A stretch of 64,000 nucleotides of DNA from Methylococcaceae bacterium UBA975 (GTDB lineage: Bacteria > Pseudomonadota > Gammaproteobacteria > Methylococcales > Cycloclasticaceae). The DNA lies in NCBI GenBank assembly GCA_002292375.1, contig DBBV01000017.1:62001-126000 (forward strand), in the 5' to 3' direction. The position numbers and the translations under genes were made by a program. This document shows, one piece after another, positions 18,149-27,466 of the stretch (position 1 is the stretch's first letter; each line of letters opens with the position of its first letter). The notes below the pieces were generated by a model. The model made no database searches. It was not told the origin of the DNA and saw only the letters and a program-made list of their open reading frames with translations.

Positions 18149-18173
18149 AGCCGCTAGCTTAAGCGGCTTTTTC
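18149..18173 (+). terminator. Rho-independent terminator
   Basis: The stem AGCCGCT/AGCGGCT with a 6-base loop is followed by a T-run. It lies 95 bases after the small secreted protein gene on its strand and is the only terminator-like structure in that gap. Confidence 0.75.
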
Positions 18174-18192
18174 CTAGCCGTTACTTACACAA

Positions 18193-19083
18193 TCAATCAT
18201 TGCTGTAAAACTCGTCACGCGCCATATCGACTAAAGCAAACAAATCAGACTCATCCCAGCCCTCTTGCATCGCCTGCGTCATATAAGATGATAATACCTC
18301 AGCCAAGGGCAGTTTAATACCTGATTCTCTTGCCGTCTGTAACACCGCAAGCATGTCTTTCTGTACGAGCTTCAACGAACCTTGCCCTTGGTCAAACCTC
18401 TGTTCTTTTGCCCGTGGCAGCATAAAGTCAATCACATGGTTCGGCGCAACACAATCACTCAACACCTTAAGAACTGTGTCTGCCTGATGCCCGCTGCGAC
18501 CGGCCAGCGCTATAGCCTCCGCTATACCATTCAAGGTCGCTGCAAAGGTTAACTGATGACATAGCTTTAATAACTGCCCTTCTCCACTTTCCCCTAGGTA
18601 ATGCACTTTATCGGCGAAGCTATTTAAAATAGGCAATACTTTTTTAAAAGACGGTTCATCCCCGCCAACCATCATCGCTAAACGGCCCGTTTCAGCCCAC
18701 GGCGTAGAACCACTAATAGGCGCATCCAGAAACACCTTACCTTTGTTGATCGCCGCTTTGGCCAAGGTTTGGCATTGCCCCCTCGGCATGGTGCCTAGAT
18801 CGACAATAATGCCTCCCGCAGACATGCTATCCAACAAACCCTGTTGCTCACAAATCACTTGTTCTGTTATATCGGCATGCGAAACACTAATAAAAACCAG
18901 CTTCTTGGAGGTACCCAGCTGCTTTAAATCGCTGGCCCGCCTAGCACCTGACTTAACAGCCAACTTAATTGCATCCTTAGACACATCATAAACAGTTAAG
19001 GGATACCCAGCCTTTAATAGCCTACTGACAATCGCTTGCCCCATCGCTCCCAAGCCAACAAAACCAATTTCAAATGAGTCCAT
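18193..19083 (-). CDS. NAD(P)-dependent beta-hydroxyacid dehydrogenase
   Basis: 296 residues, similar to 3-hydroxyisobutyrate dehydrogenase, tartronate semialdehyde reductase and glyoxylate reductases. The dinucleotide motif FVGLGAMGQAIV is at residues 7-18, the substrate motif DAPISGSTPWAETGRL near 120, and the catalytic Lys in LLKLCHQLTFAATLNG near 170. The Asn usually three to four residues after that Lys is Gln here. The substrate cannot be told from sequence. A role in valine breakdown (3-hydroxyisobutyrate) would fit the isobutyryl-CoA mutase at 37-40 kb, but the genes are far apart. The gene stands alone, divergent from mfd. Confidence 0.85.
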   Translation of the reverse strand: MDSFEIGFVGLGAMGQAIVSRLLKAGYPLTVYDVSKDAIKLAVKSGARRASDLKQLGTSKKLVFISVSHADITEQVICEQQGLLDSMSAGGIIVDLGTMPRGQCQTLAKAAINKGKVFLDAPISGSTPWAETGRLAMMVGGDEPSFKKVLPILNSFADKVHYLGESGEGQLLKLCHQLTFAATLNGIAEAIALAGRSGHQADTVLKVLSDCVAPNHVIDFMLPRAKEQRFDQGQGSLKLVQKDMLAVLQTARESGIKLPLAEVLSSYMTQAMQEGWDESDLFALVDMARDEFYSND

Positions 19084-19234
19084 TAATCATTCCCTTAAAA
19101 ATTTCTGTTTATTTAAACACACGTTGTTTTGATAACGACCCCTAGCGCAATATTAACTATAAAATTAATTCGAACACACCCACCTTAATGTTTATGAGAA
19201 AATACGGCGGTCATCCATTTATTTTTTATACCGC

Positions 19235-22200
19235 ATGCCACTTGCTACACCTGTATTACCCACCGACCTGAAGCAAACCATAGATTGGGGCACCTTTGAC
19301 GGCTGCTCGGATGCGTTGGCCATTGCTAATGCAGGGCAAAATGCCAATCAATTATTACTGGTTATTTGCTGTGACACCCAGGCGGCACTTCGGTTAGAGC
19401 GCGAAATTCCTTTTTTCATCACTAACCAAACCCCGGTCATTCACTTTCCTGATTGGGAAGTACTGCCTTACGATAGCTTCTCCCCATTAGCTGAAATCAT
19501 TTCCGACCGCTTACACACCTTATATCGTCTACAAACGCTCAGCAAAGGCATTCTAATCATCACGGTCGGCTGCCTATTACAGCGCCTTGCACCACGCGAT
19601 CAACTGTTAAATGCCTGTTTTTTATTACACAAGGGAGATACGTTAAATATTGAACAAACGCGATTAAACTTCGATAAGCTGGGTTATCAAAACGTACCTG
19701 CCGTGCAACAGCATGGCGAATATTCCGTGCGCGGATCTATTCTTGATATTTTCCCCATGGGGAGCAAGCAGCCCTACCGAATTGATTTATTTGCCGATGA
19801 AGTCGAGTCTATCCGCACCTTTGATACCGATAGCCAACGCTCCATTGAACTCGTCACATCGATTCAGTTATTTCCTGCGCGAGAGTTTCCGGTTAACGAC
19901 GACAGCATTCAGTTGTTTAGACGAAAGTTTCGAGAGCGCTTTAGCACCGTTTCCGATAAAAACCCTTTGTACCAGCAAGTATCTAAAGGCAATATGCCTA
20001 ATGGGATCGAAAATTATTTACCGCTTTTTGTCGATCACACGGAATCCTTTTTTGACTACATTCCCAAGGCCACCTTAGTACTACACGGTGATATCCACAC
20101 CGCCCGAAAAACATTTATCGGCCAAGTAAACGAACGATTCGAGCACCGACAAAACGACCTTCAACGCCCGGCATTGAGTCCCGACTTGTTGTTTCACACC
20201 ACCGATGATTTCCAACATAGCATCGACCAATACCCAAGCGTCTCGTTGCATAGCCACCTGCACGAGGCTGACAAAACGCCCTTAATTAATGTTAAAGAAG
20301 ATCACAATGCCAGCGCTCTTCATGCTCTGTTGTCCTTGCCGGAGCATAAGACCTTATTCGTTGCCGAATCAGCAGGACACCGCGAGACCATGCTACTGCA
20401 ATTAAACAAACAGCAGGTTCGACCAAGCACAGTTAAAAGCTGGCAACAATTTATCACTGGCGAGCAATTAATTTGTATTACCGTTGCGGCTATCGATGAG
20501 GGTTTAAGTTTACCTAGTCTGAGTATCGTGACAGAAAACAACCTGTTCGGCACCCGCGTACAACAACGTAGGCGACGGCGCGCCTCATCAAGCCAACGCC
20601 TTGAAAACATTTTTAATAGCTTAGCCGAACTAGAGCTTGGCTCGCCCGTTGTCCACCAAGAGCACGGGGTGGGACGCTATATTGGTTTAAATCATATTGT
20701 TATCGATGATATTGAAACTGAATTCCTCACCTTGGAATACGCCAATAACGATAAGCTCTATGTACCGGTATCGTCACTCAATTTAATTGGCCGGTATATG
20801 GGCACCCAAGGCGATACGGCGCCGTTGCACAGACTAGGCAGCGATCAATGGGAAAAAGCACGCAAAAAAGCGCTCAAACGGGCACGCGATGTGGCAGCTG
20901 AGCTATTGGACATTCACGCCAGACGCGCTGCCAAGCCGGGACGTGCCATGTTAGTCGATACGGATGACTACGACACCTTCGCACGCGCTTTTCCTTTTGA
21001 AGAGACCGAAGATCAGGCCACGGCGATCGAACAAACATTGCACGACATGAGTCTGGCGAAGCCGATGGACCGTGTGGTGTGTGGTGACGTTGGTTTTGGT
21101 AAAACCGAGGTCGCGATGCGCGCCGCTTATACGGCTGCCTCTAACGGTTATCAAACCGCCGTATTGGTCCCAACAACTTTATTAGCCCAACAACATTACC
21201 AAAATTTTTCTGACCGCTTTGCTGATTGGCCGTTTCGAGTAGAGGTTCTGTCGCGTTTTATTAGCGCCAAGCAACAAAATCAAATAATAGACGATACCGC
21301 CGCTGGCAAGGTCGATATTTTAATAGGCACCCATAAATTGCTGCAAAAATCCTTGGCGTATAAAAACCTGGGGCTGGTCATTATTGATGAAGAACAACGG
21401 TTTGGCGTACGCCACAAAGAGCATTTTAAATCCATGCGCTCTGAAGTAGACATGCTGACTTTAACCGCCACACCTATTCCTAGAACGCTTAACCAAGCCA
21501 TGTCGGGTTTGCGTGACATTTCGATTATCGCTACCCCGCCGCCAAACCGTCACGCAATAGAAACCTTTGTTTCTGAATGGAATAGCGCACTTATCCAAGA
21601 GGCATGCCAACGTGAAATACGTCGTGGCGGCCAACTGTTCGTTCTGCACAATGACATTGCCAGCATGGACAGGGTTATTCGCGATATCAAGGCCTTAGTG
21701 CCCGACGCATCCGTGCAAAAAGCGCATGGGCAAATGCGCGAAAGCGAGCTAGAACAAATCATGTTGGATTTTTATCACCACCGTTTTGATATTTTAGTCT
21801 CAACCACCATTATCGAAAATGGCATCGACTTACCCAACGCTAATACGATCATTATTAATCGTGCAGATAAACTGGGTTTATCACAATTGCACCAATTACG
21901 GGGCCGGGTTGGTCGCTCCCATCACCGAGCCTATGCTTATATGATTGTGCCGCCTGAAGGCGTGATGACTAAAGACGCCATCAAACGCATTGAGGCAATA
22001 CAAAGCAGTGCCGATTTAGGCGCTGGCTTTAGCCTATCGACCCACGATATGGAAATTCGTGGTGCGGGCGAACTGTTGGGTGATAATCAAAGCGGTGAAA
22101 TTCAAGAAATAGGCTTTACCCTCTACACCGAACTGCTCGATAACGCAGTCAACGCCATTAAATCCGGCAAGCAACCCGAACTCGAACAGCGTATTGATAC

Positions 22201-22645
22201 CGGCCCTGAAATTGACCTGCACGCCAGTGCTTTAATCCCGGATGATTACCTGCCGGATGTACATACCCGCTTGGTGCTGTACAAACGAATTGCCAGCGCT
22301 GACAACAATGATGAGCTGCATGACTTACAAATTGAAATGATTGATCGCTTCGGCTTATTACCGGATAGCACCAAACATTTATTCGGTATTAGTGAGATAA
22401 AGCTTCAGGCTCAGCGTATCGGGGTGGATAAAATCACCTTTGCTAAATCAAACGGTCGCCTGCAATTCTCGGATCAACCACAAGTTGATCCAGCAAAAAT
22501 TATTCAATTAATTCAAACCCAACCGCAAGTATTTCAATTAGATGGCCCACAAAAACTGCGTTTCATCAAAAAACTCGATAGCGTCGAACAGAAAGTAGCG
22601 TTTATACTCGAGCTCTTAGATTCAATAACTTTAGCCTCAAATTAA
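19235..22645 (+). CDS. mfd: Transcription-repair coupling factor Mfd
   Basis: ATP-dependent translocase that removes stalled RNA polymerase and recruits UvrA. 1136 residues, near the E. coli 1148. The UvrB-like N-terminal region includes DWEVLPYDSFSP and GEYSVRGSILDIFP. The RNA-polymerase interacting domain begins at SPVVHQEHGVGRYIGL. The translocase has Walker A GDVGFGKTEVAMRA, box LVPTTLLAQQH, DEEQ-type IIDEEQRFGVRHKE, LTATPIPRTL and QLRGRVGRS. The C-terminal autoinhibitory D7 domain is present. No strong Shine-Dalgarno sequence precedes the ATG. The next gene starts one base after the stop. Confidence 0.98.
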   Translation: MPLATPVLPTDLKQTIDWGTFDGCSDALAIANAGQNANQLLLVICCDTQAALRLEREIPFFITNQTPVIHFPDWEVLPYDSFSPLAEIISDRLHTLYRLQTLSKGILIITVGCLLQRLAPRDQLLNACFLLHKGDTLNIEQTRLNFDKLGYQNVPAVQQHGEYSVRGSILDIFPMGSKQPYRIDLFADEVESIRTFDTDSQRSIELVTSIQLFPAREFPVNDDSIQLFRRKFRERFSTVSDKNPLYQQVSKGNMPNGIENYLPLFVDHTESFFDYIPKATLVLHGDIHTARKTFIGQVNERFEHRQNDLQRPALSPDLLFHTTDDFQHSIDQYPSVSLHSHLHEADKTPLINVKEDHNASALHALLSLPEHKTLFVAESAGHRETMLLQLNKQQVRPSTVKSWQQFITGEQLICITVAAIDEGLSLPSLSIVTENNLFGTRVQQRRRRRASSSQRLENIFNSLAELELGSPVVHQEHGVGRYIGLNHIVIDDIETEFLTLEYANNDKLYVPVSSLNLIGRYMGTQGDTAPLHRLGSDQWEKARKKALKRARDVAAELLDIHARRAAKPGRAMLVDTDDYDTFARAFPFEETEDQATAIEQTLHDMSLAKPMDRVVCGDVGFGKTEVAMRAAYTAASNGYQTAVLVPTTLLAQQHYQNFSDRFADWPFRVEVLSRFISAKQQNQIIDDTAAGKVDILIGTHKLLQKSLAYKNLGLVIIDEEQRFGVRHKEHFKSMRSEVDMLTLTATPIPRTLNQAMSGLRDISIIATPPPNRHAIETFVSEWNSALIQEACQREIRRGGQLFVLHNDIASMDRVIRDIKALVPDASVQKAHGQMRESELEQIMLDFYHHRFDILVSTTIIENGIDLPNANTIIINRADKLGLSQLHQLRGRVGRSHHRAYAYMIVPPEGVMTKDAIKRIEAIQSSADLGAGFSLSTHDMEIRGAGELLGDNQSGEIQEIGFTLYTELLDNAVNAIKSGKQPELEQRIDTGPEIDLHASALIPDDYLPDVHTRLVLYKRIASADNNDELHDLQIEMIDRFGLLPDSTKHLFGISEIKLQAQRIGVDKITFAKSNGRLQFSDQPQVDPAKIIQLIQTQPQVFQLDGPQKLRFIKKLDSVEQKVAFILELLDSITLASN

Positions 22646-22646
22646 T

Positions 22647-23366
22647 ATGATGTTATTCAAATCAAAAATAGCGCTTATCACACTAGTCGTACTACTAAGC
22701 TACCCCGCCTTTTCACTGGAACAAATGCGCTGGTACAGTATTGAATACATTGTATTTGAACACAACAATGTTCCCAGTCAGTTGGCCGAGGAGTGGACAA
22801 AAGACCCCTTACACATGCCGGAGCACGCGAGAGAATTAAATACCCGTAGCGGCCAACAAGCCTTTAGCCCATTGGCCATCAACCAACAGCAATTACACGG
22901 CGTGTATAAACGCTTAACACAACTCAACGCCTATACGCCACTGCATCACGGGGGTTGGATTCAACCATTGGATGAATCAAGCCCGAAACTTGGCGTTCAA
23001 ATACGGCAGCAACTTGGCCATAATCGGCTTGAAGGCAGTATCACCTTTCACCGTGGCAACTATTTGCATTTGGATATTGACCTTCAACTCAGCGATTCTA
23101 GCCAGGTATCCACTCTGCAACACGACAGCGCTTACCCGGCTCTTACCACCGCTACACGCTACCGACTGTTTGAGAGTCGGCGAATAAAAAGCAGCGAAAG
23201 CAATTATTTTGACCACCCCCGCCTTGGCGTTATCGCCATCGTCGAAGCGATTAATTCACCACTAGCCGCAGTAGAAACGAACGATTTAATTGACGAAAAG
23301 CAGTTGCAAGCGGGCGCCTTTGAAACGCGTGGAACAAATACTGACAGTAAAATTAATGAAAACTAG
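22647..23366 (+). CDS. csiV: CsiV family periplasmic protein
   Basis: 239 residues with a signal peptide (cleavage near AFS at residue 23), then RWYSIEYIVFEHNN, the N-terminal signature of the CsiV family. The middle has GWIQPLDESSPKLGVQIR and a beta-rich GSITFHRGNYLHLDIDLQL, also typical. CsiV of Shewanella is described as a periplasmic peptidoglycan-binding protein. The gene follows mfd by one base, as in many gammaproteobacteria, and its 3' end overlaps the convergent DUF3581 gene by 4 bases. Confidence 0.82.
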   Translation: MMLFKSKIALITLVVLLSYPAFSLEQMRWYSIEYIVFEHNNVPSQLAEEWTKDPLHMPEHARELNTRSGQQAFSPLAINQQQLHGVYKRLTQLNAYTPLHHGGWIQPLDESSPKLGVQIRQQLGHNRLEGSITFHRGNYLHLDIDLQLSDSSQVSTLQHDSAYPALTTATRYRLFESRRIKSSESNYFDHPRLGVIAIVEAINSPLAAVETNDLIDEKQLQAGAFETRGTNTDSKINEN

Positions 23367-24070
23367 GTCTGATACGCCTGCTTAGTCATATTGTAATCAG
23401 ACACAATCACATCTATCTCAGACTGCTGGTAGTCGCGCAAGCCGCTCACCACCATATCTTTTGTACCGTGACCAATCGACAGTCCATCTACGAACAAGTC
23501 AAATTCAAGTTTAACACTTCCTTTTTTGCCATCAACCTCCATCGACGCACCGGCAAACTCTAGCGTTAACTCACCGGCAGGAAAGTGATCGATATGCACC
23601 GCCATATCTTTGTAAATAATCAACGGCCGCGCCGGGTTGATCATCACCTTATTTTTCTTCATTAATTCAATTAAAATTTCAGGAAATGTTCGACCTGAAA
23701 ATTGCACGTATTTTTCGATTAAACTATTAACGAATAGGGCGTCGTCTGTCTTTTCGCCCGAACGGTGGACCGTCATTTGTGGTTTATTATGTTGATCGAC
23801 TAAGCAACAAACCGTCAAACTCGGGTCAGGCAAACTGATAACCGTTTGCTCTGTCACCATGCTTTCAAAGTCAAAGCGCATGGTTTGGCTAACACCCAAC
23901 TCAACTAACGCCACCGCAAATAACAAATCGCCTGGTACACAAAAGCGTTTGGCGTCTATATCGTGGATGGGGTTAAAATCACCGGCAACTGATTTGGCAA
24001 AACGACTGGCTTGTTGTCGACTGAAGCTAACTTGTCGTCCTTGTTTGCTATAAAACTGTTCTAAATTCAT
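23363..24070 (-). CDS. DUF3581 family protein with hot-dog-like N-terminus
   Basis: 235 residues, soluble, no signal peptide. The segment SVAGDFNPIHDIDAKRFCVP and the following GDLLFAVALVELGVSQ resemble the catalytic-site region of MaoC-type hot-dog hydratases (D-x-N-P-x-H). The C-terminal half is family specific (DUF3581). The retained Asp/His suggests binding of an acyl thioester, but no activity is known. It is last in the nagZ-hpt-phosphorylase cluster, 46 bases after the phosphorylase. Confidence 0.72.
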   Translation of the reverse strand: MNLEQFYSKQGRQVSFSRQQASRFAKSVAGDFNPIHDIDAKRFCVPGDLLFAVALVELGVSQTMRFDFESMVTEQTVISLPDPSLTVCCLVDQHNKPQMTVHRSGEKTDDALFVNSLIEKYVQFSGRTFPEILIELMKKNKVMINPARPLIIYKDMAVHIDHFPAGELTLEFAGASMEVDGKKGSVKLEFDLFVDGLSIGHGTKDMVVSGLRDYQQSEIDVIVSDYNMTKQAYQT

Positions 24071-24116
24071 TTTTTTGTCTTATTATTTTTTTTCGTATGG
24101 TACACCGGACAGCGTT

Positions 24117-24863
24117 CTATTGTGTGACTTTACTCGCCAAGGCGGTGATCAATTTTTCAACTTTTAGCATGCCGCTTTCGGCAAACGCCTCAATGTCCTG
24201 CATATCAATACTATCACCATCTAGGCCTGCAGCCCAATTAACAACGACCGAACAACAGGCGTAATCCAATTCCAGCTCTTTAGCCAATGACGCCTCTGGC
24301 ATGCCGGTCATACCCACCAAGTCACAGCCATCACGTGCTAGTTTTTTAATTTCAGCAGCCGTTTCAAGTCTCGGCCCTTGCATGCAGGCATACACGCCTG
24401 TCTCAACTAAAGTCAGCTTGGCTCGTTGCGTCGCGGCTATCATATCGGCTCTTAGACGCACCGAATAGGGGTGTGTAAAGTCGATGTGCACCACTTGTTC
24501 CAAATCATTTTCAAAGTAGGTCGATGGCCGCCCCCAACTGTAATCGATCAGTTGATCTGGCAAGACTAAATTACCCGGGCTCATCGTACGGTTAATACTT
24601 CCCACGGCGGCAATCGCGACAATATCTGTTACCCCCACTTCTTTTAACGCCCATATATTGGCGCGATAATTGATTTTATGTGGAGGAATGGTGTGCCCAT
24701 AGCCGTGTCGAGCCAAAAACACCACCTCACGCCCTTCGACTTTACCGAACGTCAGTGGCGATGAAGGCTCGCCATACGGCGTTTTAACCACCCGTTTATG
24801 TACATCCCGTAAATTAACCAGCCGGCTCAAGCCTGTGCCACCAATAACCCCTAATACTGACAT
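24117..24863 (-). CDS. S-methyl-5'-thioinosine/thioadenosine phosphorylase
   Basis: Purine nucleoside phosphorylase of the MTAP/MTIP type, 248 residues. The phosphate loop is GVIGGTGLSRL, followed by LARHGYGHTIPPHKINYRANI (phosphate and ribose contacts) and CDLVGMTGMPEASLAKELEL (base-site region). It resembles the Pseudomonas methylthioinosine phosphorylase, which also neighbours nagZ. It overlaps the hypoxanthine phosphoribosyltransferase gene by 13 bases. That partner would salvage the hypoxanthine released from methylthioinosine, so I favour the inosine-specific activity; methylthioadenosine cannot be excluded. Confidence 0.85.
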   Translation of the reverse strand: MSVLGVIGGTGLSRLVNLRDVHKRVVKTPYGEPSSPLTFGKVEGREVVFLARHGYGHTIPPHKINYRANIWALKEVGVTDIVAIAAVGSINRTMSPGNLVLPDQLIDYSWGRPSTYFENDLEQVVHIDFTHPYSVRLRADMIAATQRAKLTLVETGVYACMQGPRLETAAEIKKLARDGCDLVGMTGMPEASLAKELELDYACCSVVVNWAAGLDGDSIDMQDIEAFAESGMLKVEKLITALASKVTQ

Positions 24864-25426
24864 AATAATTCCTCTAAATTACTTGGGCAGGCATACAAGC
24901 CGTTAGCGTTGCGCAAGTACCCTTTATAGTCCATACCTAAGCCAAACAAATACTCATCTGCCGCATGAAAACCAACAAAATCGGCTTTAATCGGCTTCTC
25001 TTTATTAATCGCTTTATCGACTAAAACTGCGGTATAACAACGCTCTGCTCCCTGTTCCATACAATAGTTTTTCAATTGCACCATGGTGATGCCTTCATCC
25101 AACACATCATCGACGATAACCACCGTTCTGTTCACTAAGGAGATACTCGGCAATTGTTTCCAAACTAAATCGTCGCCGACTAATTGACCCTGATACCGCG
25201 TCGCATGAATGTAATCTATTTGCAATGGGAAGGTCAATTTTGGCAATAGCTTGCCTAGTGCAACGACCGCACCGGTCATTACACACAAAAATATCGGGTC
25301 TTGCTGCTGGCATGTCACGCTGATTTGCTGCGCCAAGTCGTCAAACATCAATTCAGCCTCTGCCGCATCTAACAAACATTCACTGTGCTGCATAACACAG
25401 TTAATCTCGTCTAGGCTAACGCTCAT
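24851..25426 (-). CDS. hpt: Hypoxanthine-guanine phosphoribosyltransferase
   Basis: Type I phosphoribosyltransferase of 191 residues. The PRPP-binding loop VVIVDDVLDEGIT is near residue 105; flexible-loop and base-binding segments (DYIHATRY and KADFVGFHAADEYLFGLGMD) follow the hypoxanthine-guanine class. It uses PRPP to make IMP or GMP. Its start overlaps the nagZ stop by 4 bases, and its end overlaps the phosphorylase by 13 bases, so all three are probably translationally coupled. Confidence 0.88.
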   Translation of the reverse strand: MSVSLDEINCVMQHSECLLDAAEAELMFDDLAQQISVTCQQQDPIFLCVMTGAVVALGKLLPKLTFPLQIDYIHATRYQGQLVGDDLVWKQLPSISLVNRTVVIVDDVLDEGITMVQLKNYCMEQGAERCYTAVLVDKAINKEKPIKADFVGFHAADEYLFGLGMDYKGYLRNANGLYACPSNLEELLCQY

Positions 25427-26460
25427 TTCGCCAGTTCCTCAATAGTTTTTCGGCTCTGTTGCCACTGCAGGTTGTCTTCCAACTGCCCTTTAATAGACAA
25501 GTATTTCGGACGCATCGCAATGAGCCGTTGGACCGACTGAGTGTTTATTGCCATACCGCTTAATGCATCAATAATATTTTCAGCGGCCGGTCGATTATTG
25601 CACACCAAGGCCATGTCACCCCCGGCTTTTAACGCTTGTTTTGCGCGTTGTTCATAATCACCGATTACGCTGGCACCCTGCATGCTCAAATCATCGCTAA
25701 AAATAGCGCCTTCAAAGCCTAATTGTTGGCGCAGCACTTCATTCAACCAAAAGGATGAAAAGCCTGCCGGTAAATCGTCTACTTGCTGGTATATGACATG
25801 CGCCGGCATAATGCCGTTCATGCCTGCCTTAATCAAGTGTTTAAACGGGTATACATCGTCTTGCATGATATCTGCCAAACTACGCTCATCGACTGGGATA
25901 GCGATGTGAGAATCGGGTGCCACTGCACCATGTCCGGGAAAATGTTTGCCGACGCTGGCCATACCCGCAGAATGTAAGCCGTGCTGAAAAGCGCTTGCCA
26001 ACTCAGCCACCGTCAGTTTATCGTTTGAAAAGGCCCGATCACCAATCACCTCACTACAGCCGTAATCTAAATCAAGTACCGGCGCAAAGCTAAAATCTAC
26101 CCCTACCTGCCTTAACTCCATCGCCATTAACCAAGCGACCTGTGTTGCCTGTTCTAACCCGTATCGCTTATTTTCTTGATAGGCCTGACCTAGCTTTTGC
26201 ATACAAGGAATTGCGGTAAATCCGTCCCTAAAACGTTGCACCCGCCCACCCTCATGATCGACGGCAATTAACAAGGGTTCCGCTCTTAAAGCATGTATCG
26301 CTTTACATAAACGCGACACTTGTTCAATCGACTCATAATTTCTGGAAAAGAGAATAACGCCGCCCACCAAGGGGTGCTTAAGAACGTCTTGGTCTACCAA
26401 CGACAATTCAACACCGTCAATATCTATCATTAATGGCCCAAGGGGCATAGGCGATTTCAT
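25423..26460 (-). CDS. nagZ: Beta-N-acetylhexosaminidase NagZ
   Basis: Cytoplasmic glycoside hydrolase family 3 enzyme that removes GlcNAc from anhydro-muropeptides during cell-wall recycling. 345 residues. The family motif GKHFPGHGAVAPDSH supplies the catalytic His of the His-Asp dyad, and the nucleophile Asp lies in GAIFSDDLSM. The N-terminal MIDIDGVEL and VDHEGGRVQRFRDGF segments are typical. It is first in the nagZ-hpt-phosphorylase-DUF3581 operon. A YkuD gene that may act in the same recycling pathway lies about 0.5 kb away. Confidence 0.95.
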   Translation of the reverse strand: MKSPMPLGPLMIDIDGVELSLVDQDVLKHPLVGGVILFSRNYESIEQVSRLCKAIHALRAEPLLIAVDHEGGRVQRFRDGFTAIPCMQKLGQAYQENKRYGLEQATQVAWLMAMELRQVGVDFSFAPVLDLDYGCSEVIGDRAFSNDKLTVAELASAFQHGLHSAGMASVGKHFPGHGAVAPDSHIAIPVDERSLADIMQDDVYPFKHLIKAGMNGIMPAHVIYQQVDDLPAGFSSFWLNEVLRQQLGFEGAIFSDDLSMQGASVIGDYEQRAKQALKAGGDMALVCNNRPAAENIIDALSGMAINTQSVQRLIAMRPKYLSIKGQLEDNLQWQQSRKTIEELAK

Positions 26461-26525
26461 TTTTATAGTCTATCCTTATTAATACATTTGCCTTATTTCA
26501 AACACATAAACTTGAGGAGCTTACG

Positions 26526-26921
26526 ATGCGTTTGGTACTTTTATTCTGTGGATTATTGTTATTAACCCCTACCGCTTACGCTGAAGATGATGAGGAAACT
26601 GTTGTTCCCGAGGTTATTTACCATGCCCTAAATCCTCAATTTACTGTTAATTTATTGGGCAATAAACATTACCTACGAACCACTATTCAACTACAGCTAG
26701 CCGACCAAAAAACTAAAAATGCTATCGAAGCCAATGACCCTGCGATACGTCACGCGCTTATTGTAGTATTAAGCAACAATCAAGTGGACGATATTTCTAA
26801 CGCCGACGGGTTAAATGCTTTACGCCTTAAGGCGGTTGACAGTCTTAATAAAACACTGAAAAAGCACGCTAAAATTGAAGGGGTGACCGATGTGTTTTTC
26901 ACTGATTTCGTTTCCCAATAA
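26526..26921 (+). CDS. FliL-like periplasmic protein
   Basis: 131 residues with a clear signal peptide (cleavage after AYA at residue 19). The mature region shows the FliL C-terminal pattern: PQFTVNLLGNKHYLRTTIQLQL, then IRHALIVVLSN and LRLKAVDSLNKTL, ending in VTDVFFTDFVSQ. Genuine FliL is anchored by an uncleaved N-terminal helix and lies in a flagellar operon; here the protein seems fully exported and stands alone, so it is probably a FliL paralogue. A GGAG ribosome site lies 8 bases before the ATG. Confidence 0.82.
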   Translation: MRLVLLFCGLLLLTPTAYAEDDEETVVPEVIYHALNPQFTVNLLGNKHYLRTTIQLQLADQKTKNAIEANDPAIRHALIVVLSNNQVDDISNADGLNALRLKAVDSLNKTLKKHAKIEGVTDVFFTDFVSQ

Positions 26922-26977
26922 TACGGGTTGCCGTCTCAATATTTTATCCTCACATACACCGCTTTGCTATAAATCGC

Positions 26978-27466
26978 TCATTCGCTAATCAACACCCGGG
27001 TACCAGGTTTAACGCTATCAAAAAGCTCTATCACATCCGCATTAAACATTCTAATACAACCGTGTGATGACGGCGCACTTGTTAGCAAGTCGTCGGGTGC
27101 CCCGTGAATATAAATATAACGGCGCATGGTATCGACAGTCCCCAAACGGTTTTTACCGCGTTCCTCACCCGATAACCACAAAATTCGGCTTAAAATCCAA
27201 TCCCTATTTGGCTGTTCAGTGGCGAGCTGTTGACCGTACTGTTCGCCCGTTAGTCGCCTGCCCACCAATACGCTGCCTAAGGCCGCGCCCTCACCAATTT
27301 TAGCGCGAATAATATGCCGACCACGTGGGGTACACTCACTGCCATTCTTTTCTCCTGCACCATTTTTAGCGGTGCATACGGGGTATGATTTAATCAATGT
27401 CGAACCGTCCATTAGACTAAGGCGTTGTTGGCTTAAGTCGATGACAATGTGTGTTTGGCAGGTCAT
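26978..27466 (-). CDS. YkuD-domain enzyme without signal peptide
   Basis: 162 residues made almost entirely of an L,D-transpeptidase catalytic (YkuD) domain. The active site is IYIHGAPD followed by SSHGCIRMFNADVIELFD, giving the conserved His and the Ser-His-Gly-Cys-x-Arg nucleophile. No signal peptide or membrane helix is present: the protein starts directly with TCQTHIVIDLSQQRLSL. Cytoplasmic YkuD proteins of this size have been reported in Vibrio and Acinetobacter as L,D-carboxypeptidases of muropeptide recycling, and nagZ is close by, so that role is my preferred inference. It begins immediately after the rlmD stop codon with no gap. Confidence 0.85.
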   Translation of the reverse strand: MTCQTHIVIDLSQQRLSLMDGSTLIKSYPVCTAKNGAGEKNGSECTPRGRHIIRAKIGEGAALGSVLVGRRLTGEQYGQQLATEQPNRDWILSRILWLSGEERGKNRLGTVDTMRRYIYIHGAPDDLLTSAPSSHGCIRMFNADVIELFDSVKPGTRVLISE

